A stretch of 37,500 bases of DNA from Hirudo medicinalis (GCA_011800805.1 MPNW01000084.1:13012-50511), one strand, 5' to 3'; numbered from the stretch's first letter, positions 11,280 to 23,290 are shown. Numbers and translations: made by a program. The notes: generated from the sequence alone by a model not told the origin.

Positions 11280-12010
11280 TCCTTGACACCAATATTACTC
11301 AATCGACGTTCAGCGTTGATAATTTGGTCGAACATGCGGAGTGGTCTCGTTTTGTGATGAGGCAGAGCTCGACGTTTGCAGTCTCAATCTAGACCTTATT
11401 CCACTTTCGGATGAAGCAGAACTTACAAATTTTCTCAGTAAATATCTGGACACTAGTCCACTCAACGAACCAATATCGTTTGGCCCTGGTCAAAACTATG
11501 GCGTTCCGCTTAAGCGTGAAGTGGAAATTAATAGTGGAGCTCTTGAAGATGTCTCCGCCAACAACGACGCTCTCCTTAATCGTAGCTCCAGCACGCAGTC
11601 AGAAGAATCTTTGTCTGGCAGTCAACAAAAACGAAACTTCCCAAATTAGGACTTACGAGAAAAACCAGTACTCCCGCCAATGTGTCTGTTGTAACCATTC
11701 CTTCATCAGATCAAAAACGAATCAACAAAAAATTAATCCTACCAATAAATCGCTTCAAATAAAACCTCCATTGTGTCAAAGGGTTGGTAGGACATTTTCA
11801 AACGTACAAGAATCCTCTGAGACTCCACAAACATCATCCAGTGTCGTCTCCAATGCTTCCTCAAATTCCTCAATGAATGAGCGTCTTAATTCTGCAAAAC
11901 AATCCCTCTCCCCTTGACAGTTCGGTCTAAGCTCAGAGCCCCGCAGACAGAAGCTGTTAGGAAGACCGATGCTTCCGTGCACCATTCGGCGGACATGAAC
12001 TACAAAAACG
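11280..12010 (+). pseudogene. Frameshifted protein-like ORF chain, probable pseudogene
   Basis: Four protein-like segments follow each other on the plus strand in different frames without splice sites at the switches. They are a segment from about 11281 containing FSVDNLVEHAEWSRF, then 11341-11649 (with DEAELTNFLSKYLDTSPLNE), then about 11631-11769 in another frame (KLPKLGLRKTSTPANVSVVT), then about 11776-11917 (VGRTFSNVQESSETPQTSSS), and possibly RSKLRAPQTEAVRKTDASVH after 11925. The composition (Ser/Thr/Pro/Lys-rich with KLPKLG-like patches) resembles disordered cytoskeletal or mitotic proteins. I do not recognise the parent. AATAAA occurs at about 12176. A decayed retrocopy fits best; small introns or sequencing indels are alternatives. 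Confidence 0.45.
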
Positions 12011-12780
12011 AATAAGCAGAATCACTCCTCCCAAACAAATTTCTCGACTGCACGCCAAAAGGTCGAAGTTGTAAAAAAATCCCCAAGGAACTGAGAAGCA
12101 AAAGATTTGAGAAATTGAGATTTTTAACGAAAAACTCCCGAAATAGTGGCCCATATTTTCTTGCTTTCATAATTGAAATAAAACATTGTCGCTAAAGTGG
12201 GTCAACCAAAAGTGTTTTAATTTCAAAAAACTTTTCTCACCAGCCATTTCCAGGGATGTGACAATCTCGCCATATGAGTCAGACCCTGCCTCCATCTCAC
12301 CTAGAAGTGTAACGTTTTTATGTTCTCTGCATTCATTTATTTATTGATTCAAATAAAGAAACTGAAGAGCAGGCCTCCCCACTTACATGGATATTGCATA
12401 TTTAAGTGGATATTTAAGTGAGAGTTAAAGTTGGCAGTTTTTCTAAAGGTACAAAAAATTGGATAATTTAATCCCTTCAAATGTTTATTGAAACTGTGGC
12501 TTTCGTTTGCTTCAATAATTTTCATTGAAAAATGAGGAAGAAATGCTTCTCTAGGAAATAAGATTATCGGATTGTCGGTCAAGTACATAAGCAAAATTGG
12601 AGAAGATGGTCCATTCCGACCGAAGAGCCTCCATTACGGCATGGATGAAATGCACAGTTTCCTTTAAGTCCATCCAGGGAAACTCCCTGTATTTGAAATT
12701 CCGAATTGCTATTTGACAACACTCAATGATGAATCAAAAAGGCATTGAAGAACTGAAGAATTTGATTCATGGTGACATTT

Positions 12781-12948
12781 ACAAAGCACTGCCCACTCTT
12801 TGCCCGTTCGATGTTTATTCCAGCAACATCAGATCCTGTCGAGAAGGTTTTCTCTCGAGCCGGTGATGTGCTGCATCCACAGAAGTCATCAGTGACTGAT
12901 GAAAGCTTTGAAGAGATGATACTCTTAAAGTGTAATGTGGAACAATAA
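12781..12948 (+). mobile_element. hAT transposase C-terminal dimerisation segment (fragment)
   Basis: The plus-strand frame reads FIPATSDPVEKVFSRAGDVL followed by a SSVTDESFEEMILLKCN-like end and TAA. This matches the hATC dimerisation region (A-T-S-x-P-V-E-R-x-F-S-x-A-G ... L-x-x-L-x-F-L-x-x-N) at the end of hAT-family DNA transposases. No upstream catalytic domain continues in frame and no terminal inverted repeats were found, so this is a remnant. The minus-strand frames over the same bases are shadows. Confidence 0.75.
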
Positions 12949-13019
12949 AATTGAACCGAACAAAAATCCGTCTTTGATAAGAATAAGACCACCTTTGTTG
13001 CAGTCCAGGTTCATTTCTC

Positions 13020-14557
13020 ATAATTACATAAATGCATTAGCACAATTCCACAGCATTTAATTTGACTGAAATGCTTTAAATATTACATTCTCTGAGATTT
13101 AATCCCTTTCATGTTATTTGTGAAAAGTAGTAAAAATCTCAGAATAATAGAGAATTGAGGAAACTTAAACAAATGAAATGGAATGTGACAAAATAAAAAA
13201 AAATAAGAACCCTCGCCTTACAAAAATTGGATTCGTTACTATAGAAGAAATATTTAAAAATGAAGTAATAAATGGAATTTATTGCTCAATTAACTGTATT
13301 CTTTATAATTAACTGTATTCTACATTTTTTCATTGAACAAAATATACAGTAAATATAATATATATTCTAACATTATCTTCACACTAGATTCCTTGCTATG
13401 AAGATAAATGCTGGCCATGACTGGCTGCTTTGATTAAACAACATTGAAATATGGATAAAAAATGTTCTGTATGAGAGAAAATGCATTTAATAAAAATCAA
13501 CAACGTTTCATTTTAATGTTGAAATAATTAATTAGTAACACAGCATTTACCTACAAATCTTGGTCGTTGAAAAAAAAAAAACAAAAACTGAAAGTAGCAT
13601 TTAAAAATATTTATGCTCATTAAATATTATTAATTATGATTATTAAGGCCAAAGTTCACCAAGTTACGAACGAAGAACCAGATGAAAAGTTAATAATTAT
13701 TTTTTTTTACTGAGTGCGCCATACAAATGATTTAATATCTGAGAGATCCGTTCAACACCGAAACTCCTTACTATCAAACTGCTCTTAATGTGAAACACAA
13801 TTGAAATTTATGCACATGTTTCTCATAATTGCAACTAAGTATGCAACTCATAAAATAAAATTTTTTTAAATATTCTTTAACGACAGAACAAACCAGGCAG
13901 GACTTTGCAGAATGGTGCACAAAGGTTAGTTAATAATTCACAAGAAATAACATAGCCCAGAATATTAGAAAACAATTGTTCACCTTTAGCAATCCCAATA
14001 GTGACAAAAAGCAAAACCAAGTAAAAGGTCCGAGCAAGGACGGCGGCAAACCCGGCGTTTTTTATTTACATAATCCAAACGTAGCGGGAAGAAGCAACAT
14101 TCTTATAAAGATATTTTTAAAATAGCTAAGTTTTAGTGCAATCATTTAATAATGTAATTTTGTTATTAAAGCAATGTACATTCCAATAATGCATGAGCAT
14201 TGTTACCAAAATTACAAAGTTTCTTTAAAGACCTAAGTAAAATTTTTAAATAAATTGATAAATTCATTTTTTTATTAGCAGAAGACTGATATTAACACTC
14301 AAAATTGAAAATTAATTATTTAACAGGGAATTGCATCATAGTCTTACATGAACCTTTAAGAGAGAATGCCCACTAGGAACGTTACAAGGGAAGTCTGAGC
14401 TACGTGATCCTTGACTAGTTGGTAGTTATTGCGGTTCTCAAACTTTGCAGAGTTGTTTCAAGACTGCGGGTTTTTCCAAGTGCGCAGCGTAACCGAAACT
14501 TTCGGAAAATTTCCTTTTGTATACAAAACTGCGAAGCGGTTTGAGGTTTGTGACGAA
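13020..14557. other. Gene-free AT-rich stretch upstream of TFIIS
   Basis: No coding exon, RNA gene or transposon is recognised. The segment just before the TFIIS start (about 14380-14557) is more GC-balanced and probably holds its promoter and 5' UTR; there is no in-frame ATG upstream of 14558. Confidence 0.5.
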
Positions 14558-16346
14558 ATGGCAAGCAGTCAAGTCCAAAAAGATATTTTAGAACTTGAAA
14601 AGAAGCTTAAAAAATATTGCCGTCCTGGGAAGATTGTACGAAGTTTTTGCTGTTAGTTCGCATATTATGACATGCCAACCTTACAATTTTAAATATTTAG
14701 TTTAAGGAAAACGACAATGTGAGGAAAATTCTCGAAAACCTTGGAAAGTATACCGTGGACCTCAAAATTCTAAAGGTATCCCTAAAATTGTATCAATAAT
14801 TTACAAATTACATTTTTCAAGATATAAAATGCTTGCATTGGTAACAATTTAAAGATTAGATATCTGAGAGCCAGGGTTTGGAATATCCATTCATTGAAAA
14901 TCTAATTTAATAAAAATACTACAATGGACAAAGATATTTACACTTTATTATTTCATTTTCCATATCAATTTAAGTTTAAATTTATCACATTTTCAAGAAC
15001 TCTTGTTTGGCAAATGAATTAAAATAAATTGCATCATTTTGTCTCATAAGGAGACACAAATTGGAATTACTGTGAACAAGTTGAGAAAAATATGCAACAA
15101 TGAGCCCATTGAAGCTCTTGCCAAATCACTCATAAAGCAATGGAAAAAACTTGTCCCAAGTAATATGCTTTCATTAACATTTTGTCACTTGGAGCAAGCT
15201 TAATTGTATGATTCCTAACAGTCATGTATTGTTAAGTATAACTGCACCAATGTTTGTTAAAAAATTATGTGATATCATAAATTTGATGATTAAATTTTGT
15301 ATTTGGTTTTCTATTTTATTTTTAAATGTACAAAGTAATTAGAATATGAATTAATGAAAGCAATCAATGGATTTAGGAAATGTGACTTAAAATGACCTGA
15401 AGTTTAAGCAGTAACAGATCTTAGATTAGGCAGATTGATTTTGTTGCAAATTCTGTTGATAACAAAGCCGAAGAAATATCTCCTGGTTTCGTAGTTGATT
15501 TGTGAAGAGCTCATCATGTTTCTAAAATTATCTAAGATTTTCAACAACAACAGGTAAGAAACCTTCAATGGAATTTGGGGGAAACAAATGCCATGGAGGA
15601 GCCTCTACCTCATGCAAGGACTTTGAAGTTTCTGATGATCCTGTCAGACAGAAAAGCATAAAACTCCTCGTCGAGTCTTTGAGCTCCGAAGGTGGTCGAA
15701 AATATTTGAAAAATTTGTCGCCCGATTTAACTTAATAACGCTCGGTTGACTTGCTGTCGTCGTTAACTTTCAGAGTTCGATGGCGATGTCACTCAACTGG
15801 CAGTCAAGATTGAGAGTTGTATATTTGCCGATTTTAAAGATTCTGGCACCAAATACAAGAGTCGCATCAGGAGTAGAATTGTCAATCTTAGAGATGAAAA
15901 AAATCCCAAGCTAAAGGAAAATGTGCTAAAGGGGGTCATAGCCCCAGAACAATTTGCTTGCATGACCCCTGACGAAATGGCAAGTGAAGAGGTGAAGAAA
16001 CTCAAAGAAGAGATGCTGAGACAATCAATCCTTGAGGCCCAGGTTCCAAAGGCTAATTTATCCAGTTCAAATTTGTTCAAATGCAGCAGGTGTGGTGAGA
16101 GGGACACCACATATAATCAGGTGCAGACACTCAGTGGGGATGAACCAATGACTACCTTTGTTGTCTGCAACAAGTGTGGCAAGAGGTGGAAGGTTTGCAG
16201 GCTCAAACGTTTTGTAAATTTAATTTAAATTTAATTTTATCATTAAATTTATTAGAAATTATTTGTGAATGAATGGGAATATTCATTTCGATAATGCTAT
16301 GTTGAAACTGGAAACTAAAGTAATGTTTGTATTTCAGTTCAACTGA
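14558..16346 (+). CDS. TCEA: Transcription elongation factor TFIIS
   Basis: TFIIS stimulates transcript cleavage by backtracked RNA polymerase II in the nucleus. Coding exons: 14558-14635, 14701-14775, 15051-15159, 15554-15691, 15774-16192, with a possible last exon 16338-16346; all phases fit, giving about 275 residues (family about 300). The N-terminal LW-type domain runs to about residue 87 and ends ALAKSLIKQWKKLVP. A short linker leads to the central polymerase-binding domain (about 108-215), followed by a zinc ribbon with C237, C240, C265 and C268. The acidic hairpin pair D256-E257 is kept, but the usual RSADEP reads LSGDEP. If exon 5 reads through, the protein ends after WK with 11 extra residues (VCRLKRFVNLI). 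If it splices at GTTTGC to the acceptor before 16338, it ends WKFN, closer to the family's WKFC. Confidence 0.95.
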
Positions 16347-16559
16347 AACTCCAAGCATTCTCAGATATAACAACCAACATCCAAATACTCTGGCTTTTTA
16401 TTATTAATTGTTAGATTTAAAGAACAGCTTGTTTTGAGATTCATCTGTTGGATTGGTTTTGGCTTTGTTAAAATGGCTGATTCATTATGTAGATTATGGT
16501 CTCAGTGATGATGGTGTGTTCTCCAGAACTGGCCCCATATAAAATGTAAATGTAGTTCA

Positions 16560-16740
16560 TTTATATAGCGCCATATGCATAGCGTCAGAGGCGCTTTTAA
16601 CCATTTATATAGCGCTCCTTCCCAAGGGCGCTTGCGGCAGTGCAGGCTGGGTTTCGAATACGACACGTTACGACTGTTGCCATTACCGTCTAATGCGGGA
16701 ACACAACCCATTCGGCCAACCTGCACGCTTAAATAATAAT
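16560..16740. repeat. Hairpin-ended dispersed repeat, copy B (fullest)
   Basis: The most complete copy. It has a leader with two TTTATATAGCGC motifs (16560s and 16605s) and GCATAGCGTCAGAGGCGC, then the 85-bp core 16641-16725 with inverted ends TGCAGG and CCTGCA, then an AATAATAATAAA tail. It matches copy A at 2145-2229 in core and length, and the leader fragment at about 8760-8790. GGTTTCGAAT in the core recalls a pol III B-box, but not exactly. Confidence 0.7.
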
Positions 16741-17069
16741 AAACCCTAACAAAAACCTATTAAAAAACGACTGATAGGGATAAAAATATGAAAACTCCTG
16801 AGAAATAGTCAAGGAATTGAAGATCTGGGAAATTTTATTTAAGATACTTAAAAGACCCCAAAAGATGCTTGAAGCATCTCAAGCAGAGTTTAAAACTGGT
16901 CCTTGGGGGTGCTGGAAAAGAAAAGAAATTTAAATTATCCTGCAAATTGCATCAGAAAGTGCATAACATGTCTTGCTAATGTTCTCGGTAAGCGTCAAAA
17001 TTCGGCTTCAATAGACCCGATGAAATCAAAACAAATAGGGCGAGAATATATTAACGGGGTGGGAATATA

Positions 17070-17640
17070 TTAACATCCGTTGAATAACTGAATTATATGG
17101 ACGGCGATGAAAATAGCAGAACATAACATTAATTTATAGCAGTCTAAATAGACTAATGTTTGTATGATAAACCACTCCTTTTTAATTCTAAATTTCGATA
17201 GTCCTATTTTAAATAGTTCCATCGAACCTGAATATATCGTCTCCTCAACAAGCTTGTTCCACAGAATAACCACTCTCGTGCTTAAGTAATTATTACTCAA
17301 AGCATCCGTTGCCTTCCTATGTATTTTACATCCTCGCCCTTTTGTGGTACTGCTTTTGGTGTTCAGGTGGTAAATCTTCTCTTCCTGCCAATATCTTGAA
17401 CGTTTCTATGAGATCACCTGTGATTCTTCTTATTTCTAGATTTGTTAATGTGCACCTTCTTAATCTCTCAGCATAGCTTAAATTTCCAAGACCCTTAATC
17501 ATCCTTGTCGCTCTTCTCTGCACCCTTTCCAAAGTTTCAATATCCTTCTTTAAGTGGGGGTTATATACTTGCATGCAGTACTCCAGAAGGGTTTTCACCC
17601 ACGCTTTAAACAACTTCATAATTATGCTTTTCTGCCTGCG
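17070..17640 (-). mobile_element. CR1-like non-LTR retrotransposon 3' end
   Basis: The minus strand encodes the end of a reverse transcriptase: KTLLEYCMQVYNPHLKKDIE, LERVQRRATRMIKGL, then the segment ending LIETFKILAGRED (17326-17619). In a second frame (17300-17070) follow STRVVILWNKLVEETI and SMELFKIGLSKF. This is the standard CR1/Rex-type order after the RT core. A frame break separates the two parts, and the RT core and endonuclease are absent, so this is a 5'-truncated dead copy. Confidence 0.85.
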
Positions 17641-18710
17641 TGATGCAAGCGCTTTAAAAGCACTTTAACCCAATAATGCAATTAGTTGAAAAAGACTTTT
17701 TTATAGGTAGGATCTAATTTTCGAAGTTTGTTTGATTAAATTATTACGGAGTCATATTAACAATATTCGATTTGAATGTCAGTAATCATTACCGACTTCA
17801 GAGAGCAATAAGGCAACTCATCTCTCATCGCTAGCAAAAGAAGAGGAAATCTGAAATTGGACTCTGATTTGCGCGTGTAAAAGTAAGTGCTAGTGAGATG
17901 GCAAATTATTCCACTTGAGGAGATATTCATTTTCTGATGCTTTCGACAATGTCGATATCAATTCCTCCTGGATGCAATCCTCGGTGCTATTGATCAAGTG
18001 ATTCCGTCCTGACTCATGGTTTGGCCGTGACGACGCCTTGAGAATGAGGCTCTAAGAACGTTCTCGGACTCTGATGTGGAGGATTGGCTGGCTCACCAGA
18101 AAATCTAAAAATCTTGTTAGAAAAATGTTTTAAAGGCCAGCATTATTTCAGTGTTCAAGAATTGAAAGATGCTTTGAGTGAGGCCTGGAAAGAGCCTGAA
18201 TCAATTAGGACGTTACTAATGCAACGGGGTAAAAGTCCGTGCTGCTGTCTCAGTTGCTAACCTATTTGTAAATGTATAAACACGATGATTTGGGAGCGGC
18301 AGTGATCCCACTCAGTTGCAAACCTTATTGTTCAATGGTTGACCAAGTTGAAGAGTTGTTATCACAAGAATCAAAATTATTTATTTCTGAATAAATTCAT
18401 AAAAGCATCCCAAAAAACCTGTGATACAATACACTATTTGTTATCACAACTTGTTGTAGTCCAATGAGGTGATTTCGAATTTGTTAATGATCTGTAATAT
18501 TTAATAAATACATTATGATAAATTATGAATAATTTATACCTTATTTAAATTATAAAATAATTTTTTTTAAATGATCTATATATATTATAATTAAAAATAT
18601 CGAAATAAAACGGAAAGTAATTGCAACGAAACTAATTAATTCCAGGATAAGTTTAGAACTAAAAATGCTTATACAGCAGCACCGAATCAACCATTGGCAA
18701 TCGATAGATT
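17641..18710. other. Gene-free stretch
   Basis: No supportable gene. Around 18140-18240 the plus strand can encode QELKDALSEAWKEPESIRTL, which recalls the end of a Tc1/mariner-type transposase, but no other part of such an element is visible. The rest is AT-rich. Confidence 0.35.
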
Positions 18711-19702
18711 TTAGTTAAAATTACAGCAGTGATAATTTTGAAAGCTCACATTCAGTTTCGAGTTGGTATCTTCATCTTCAGGGGTATCCACGGACACGAC
18801 ATCAGGTGTCATAAGATGTCTCAAGTACATCATTGAAATGCTGGATTTTGGATTTGAGGTTATGAAGTCCAGCATAAATGTCTGCAAACGCTGAAACTTC
18901 ATCTAAATGAAAGAAATGATTCTTGATTATGTTTCTAACACTTTAATTACTATGCAGTATAATACTCACCAGATCAATGAACCACAGATTGTAGAATACG
19001 CTCATTTTCTACATAAAATTTATTTTACTTAATGTTAATGTAATAATGTTACTAATAACATCAACCACTTATTTATGAATAATAATACCTTTTCCTGCAC
19101 AGCCGAACTGACAACCAGATTGGCTAGATTCCTGCAAATAAAAATGATTTGATTGAACCAAATATTCTTAAGCTGATACTTAAACGAAACTGACCTGTAA
19201 AATTGCATGCTCCAAATATCTCTATCGGTGATCACATTTCTGAAAATAAAAAGCTCAGATTCAGGGATCAGGATTAGTGAAGTTGCTTAATTTACATATT
19301 TTTCAAAATACATTGTGGATGTGTAAGAAAGGATATAAAATGTGTAAAAAAAATTAATGCCCTTCAGAATTCACATTCGGTGCTCGTAAGGCCTGGAGTG
19401 GAAGACATAAAATATCAACATCATTTGTAACTTTCTCCTAAGCTCATGATGTCATGTATGTACTACACTTATTCTTATTCCCGAGGGATATATATATCAA
19501 CATGGAGGATAAGTGCTGAAAGCTAGATGACTTAGCATTTCTAACTGAATTTGGATTTTGAGGAGGGTATGTAATACTCAAGTAATAATTAACATGGCAT
19601 GACGACATGACATAATTTCGACATTTAAAATGAGTAATTTACTTACATGAAACCCCATCTCGATAAGGCACAACAAATCCACTTGATGTAAGTCAGAATT
19701 AA
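18711..19702 (-). CDS. Chain of small exons, probable 3' part of the LRR gene
   Basis: Five minus-strand segments join in phase through consensus-like splice sites: 19702-19647 (donor GTAAGT), 19239-19195, 19131-19089, 19008-18970 (donor GTGAGT) and 18902-18711, the last ending in a stop. The first two join through AT|A. The peptides include NVITDRDIWSMQFY, NLANLVVSSAVQEK, KMSVFYNLWFIDL and MKFQRLQTFMLDFI, then an acidic tail (VDTPEDEDTNSK). The last exon has a leucine-rich-repeat-like rhythm. It lies on the same strand just after the LRR exons ending at 19831 and may be their continuation, or a separate small gene; no family is recognised. Confidence 0.45.
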
Positions 19703-19830
19703 CTACAACATAAACATAACATACATATTTAATGTGATGCTTCTAGTCTTCATTGATAATTTTTTATCAAACCTTTTCACATTTCGGCAATTGAGAAGGA
19801 GTAATTTCATACGTTCTGAACAGGGAACCC

Positions 19831-21245
19831 CTAAAATAGCCCGAGTATTAGTAGATAACTCAAACAAGCATTTGGACTCGAATGATCGAACGCATTCAAC
19901 TTCGACTCTAAATCACCGCAATATGTACCAATCTGAAGAATGTTATTAAAAAAACCTGTTACTTTTAAGATTCCATAAAAATAATAAATAATGAACACCT
20001 TTCTCCCCAGCTGTTTCACTTCGTCACAAGGAGAAGTGCTAGCATATCCCATGTATTTCAACTTTTTGCCCTTTAAGCTTCTTAAATCGTCGACATCGTA
20101 AAAGCTAAAATGAAATTTAGTTTCCAGAGTCCAACGACATGAGAAACAAGGCTTTAATTACTGATTTTACCTCGCCTGCTTAAATGGAAATGTTAGATTT
20201 TCAAGCTTTGGTAGAAGATCCAATATCCGAAGGCTGTTTGCTCTTACGAATGGCAATTCTACTGATCTGCAACGGCAGGCACGCATACACATTTAGCAAC
20301 ATTTAATGGAATAATTAAGTGAGTTTTTCAAATTACCTCAAGTTTTTAAGATTTTCAATGGCATTCTCAATAAGAAAGTAAGAATATCGACCTAATATTG
20401 TAAGACTTTGAAGGTTTCTGAGGTTTTTAAGTGATGCGATAAATTTTTCAATCCTTTTTTCATCTTCATAAGTCCAAAGTAATCCTTTACCATTCAGAGT
20501 CATTTGCATCAAGGATTCAGAACATGAGTACAAATCAATTCGTTGAAGAAGGCTGGTAGGTATGCAATTCAAATTAATAAAAAGTTTCTTCAGCTTTGGA
20601 AATTGTATCATTTCGTGTGTGGAAGATTTTGGTAGGTAGCTGTTTTAAAGAAATTACAATATTGGTGTTACAAATGTAAAGTTGCTTATCAATCTTATGC
20701 TCACGATGGTGGAGGACTAAATAACACATGGAGAGGGGAGATTTCAAGAGTTTCAAGGTTATCAGCAATTTGTTCAATGACATTCATCATCGGCTCTGTT
20801 ACTAGATGTGCTCGAAACGATAATTGCTTAACCGGACATTTCGACATTAGGATTTTCAAAAAGTCTTCTTCAGACAACAGTCCATATGAGAGATCAATGT
20901 TCACCCAATTCAACTCCTGTCTGTTTGAGAGACAAACTTTCAAGTACTCGTGAGGTATTGGCCACCATATTTCAATGCCTTTTGATTGGATATCTTCGAA
21001 TAACTTCGGTGCAAGACAAATATATTTCTTTACAACTAGAAAATAAGAGTACCTTTTCAGTAGTATTAACAAATATTCTTCGGAATTACAGAAATTGTAG
21101 CTTAGATATTGACAAATTTGTGACAAACCACGTTCATTTGATCGATCAACCTCAAGGAATATTTTGTCAAAGTTGACAACAGCTTTTTCGAGGAGAATAT
21201 TCCTCAAGCTTTTTACGTTATTGATTTGGGCACTCCCAATTGAAG
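19831..21245 (-). CDS. Leucine-rich-repeat-like protein, N-terminus not found
   Basis: Five minus-strand exons join in phase: 21245-20726, 20639-20337, 20266-20171, 20104-19999 and 19932-19831 (stop), about 374 residues. Acceptors are clear (for example TGCCGTTGCAG before 20266); the first donor (GTTATT) is weak. Residues show irregular leucine-rich repeats, such as FPKLKKLFINLNCI, LKNLRNLQSLTILG and NSLRILDLLPKLENLTF, spaced like those of F-box/LRR proteins. No F-box is seen because the first exon is not located; a 1-nt overhang from an upstream exon is needed before 21245. It may act as a substrate-recruiting or scaffold protein, but that is inference from the repeat type only. The 19831 stop may not be the true end: further phase-consistent exons follow down to 18711. 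Confidence 0.6.
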
Positions 21246-22605
21246 CTGTCGACAAATAAATGATTATAAAATATTGAACGTCAGATTGAAGGCCCCAGCA
21301 CGACTAAACAAATTAAATAAATCCAAAAATGATAAAATCTCAACATATCAAATTAAATAGATGCCTCATTTTACAAAATTTTGACGCTACTTTGCCACTG
21401 CGGGACGTAAAAACACTCGCAGATTACCATAAAAGAAAGACGGTGAAAGGATTAATTTAGCGATGGGATGAAATACTCCTAGTGTGATCACAGAAGGCCT
21501 AAATATCAACAAAATATGACTACTACTTATCAGAATAAGTAAAACCTACTCATTTCTTCTCAGGATAAGTATTCCAAATATCTTAGCAAGTAATGAATGA
21601 ATGAATGTTTTGCCGTCCAATAGTCAGAACTAACGACTTTGAGGTTAAGTTTTTAATATTAAATATTTTATAATTTTATAATTACTAAATTACTTTGAAT
21701 TAAATAATTTCAGTAATTTAATAAGTAATTTATAAATAATTCTTATTCGATGGTAAATTCTATAATTGTAAAATAATTTTTGCACATGACATCTCAAGTA
21801 AAGACTCTAAACTTCGACTTTATGGCTAGAAATTTTATTTGTTCAGTGTTCTAAGTCAAGGGATGTTTCAGGTACGGCCCACGGAAGCAATTGGCATAAA
21901 CATTTTCCAACAATGGAATTTTACTCGCTAAAATGAACCAAATGTGTAACAGTTATGAATTTTTGGCATCTTTGCAGCTTATCATTAAGTTACATTTCGA
22001 AAAGCATAACTTCTACCTTTTTGCAAAGTTCGCGTTCTTATCAATAACGAAAGTAATTTCTTAGTTTTGGTTTATTTGCAAAAGAAAGCGTTGCTTTAAA
22101 CGTCTAAAGTATAAGCTAGTCTAAACAAGTTCCAGAGCCAAGTAAAACGAAATGATAGAAGCATTGAAAGTTTTTGAGGAGGTTCTCCAGAGTCCAAGAG
22201 TTCAATTTATTTTTCTTCTCTGCTTTCTTTTATTTCATGTATTTCTGATGAAATTCAACTGGAATTAAATGGCTTGCAAGCAGATCAAGCAGCGGAAGAT
22301 ATTACCAAATCAGTTTTACTCATAGATGTCTACTGCTCATAAATAGCACTGCTCAAAAGAGTGCTAATATGAGTTCTTAATGAGTTTTGCAGCCAAAATT
22401 TTCTCATCCAAAAACTAAAAAAGGGCTGTTGTCTGACTCTAGTTTGCAATCAGTCGTAATAATTTCTTATAGCAATTTCAACCCAGATTTTAAGAATGTA
22501 GATCAGTGTATTTACCACATTGTTTTTTCTTGTTATTGAAAATGTTAACAAACGAAGCGGTAACTACCAAAATCATGTTACGTAATTTATGTATTAAATA
22601 ACATT
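21246..22605. other. Gene-free AT-rich stretch
   Basis: The first exon of the LRR gene should lie here or beyond, but I could not identify it. No RNA gene or transposon domain is recognised. Confidence 0.4.
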
Positions 22606-23290
22606 TTAAAAATCGCTACCCGCTACAGACTCAAGAAGCGTCAAACTGACTCCTTCGAAGCTCGAATAAGGAAGTTTTCGAAGCATATCGTAGTGTATTC
22701 CATCAGGTCTTGGGTAGGAGTTACCGCATTTCCGGATTGCTTCGTGAATCTTAGTAATACTTACCGGGTCCGAGAGGGGGGAGTCATAGAGGTCAGGCTG
22801 AAAGATTTCGGGCGTTAAGGTAAAAGAATTTTTGATTTGTGCGAAATGCGGGACAAGTTTGCATTGCTGCTGGCTAGAGCAAAAGAGTCTGCAAGAGTCT
22901 CGGCTTTGCCGAGATTGTCTAGAAGAATTCCGTATTTCAAAGCAATGGGAGGAATCTGGGAGCTGAGAGTTCTTGATGGTTCTCCAGAGTGTGCCAAGGT
23001 CAGTATTCCTGTTGAGCCTAGAGTATAAACTTTGCCAGCATTCCTTCTTGGCATTCTTGACTACCCATTGGGCACCTCCCTTCACCCTCTTGTATTTTTC
23101 GAAGAATTCCTCGGTTCTGTTCCTCCTGAAGATGTTCCTTTTCAGGTTTCATTCTTTAATTGTCAATCGGCAATTTTCGTTCCAAAAGGGATCAAGCAGG
23201 CCTTTCAAATATACTTTTGGAGCAGGAGAACTTGGTTTGGCAGCTTACAGAATGCTCGCTGTGACATAATTCGTATTCTCCTCTAGGTCT
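22606..23290 (-). pseudogene. ORF2 segment between endonuclease and RT, frameshifted
   Basis: Continuation of ORF2 in broken frames. About 23240-23190 gives KVYLKGLLDPFWNENC, then KGGAQWVVKNAKKECWQSLY (about 23085-23026) and LGTLWRTIKNSQLPDSS; a frame switch near 22900 joins AETLADSFALASSNANL, and the frame then returns to KIHEAIRKCGNSYPRPDGIH with YDMLRKLP. The last part matches the start of LINE RTs (K-x-x-x-S-P-G-x-D-x-I), with SYPRPDGIH replacing the common KSPGPDGI. The motif containing the catalytic aspartates is not present. Confidence 0.75.

Noticed and set aside
18140..18240. Possible Tc1/mariner transposase end
   Set aside because: Only about 30 residues resemble it; no catalytic motifs or terminal repeats nearby.
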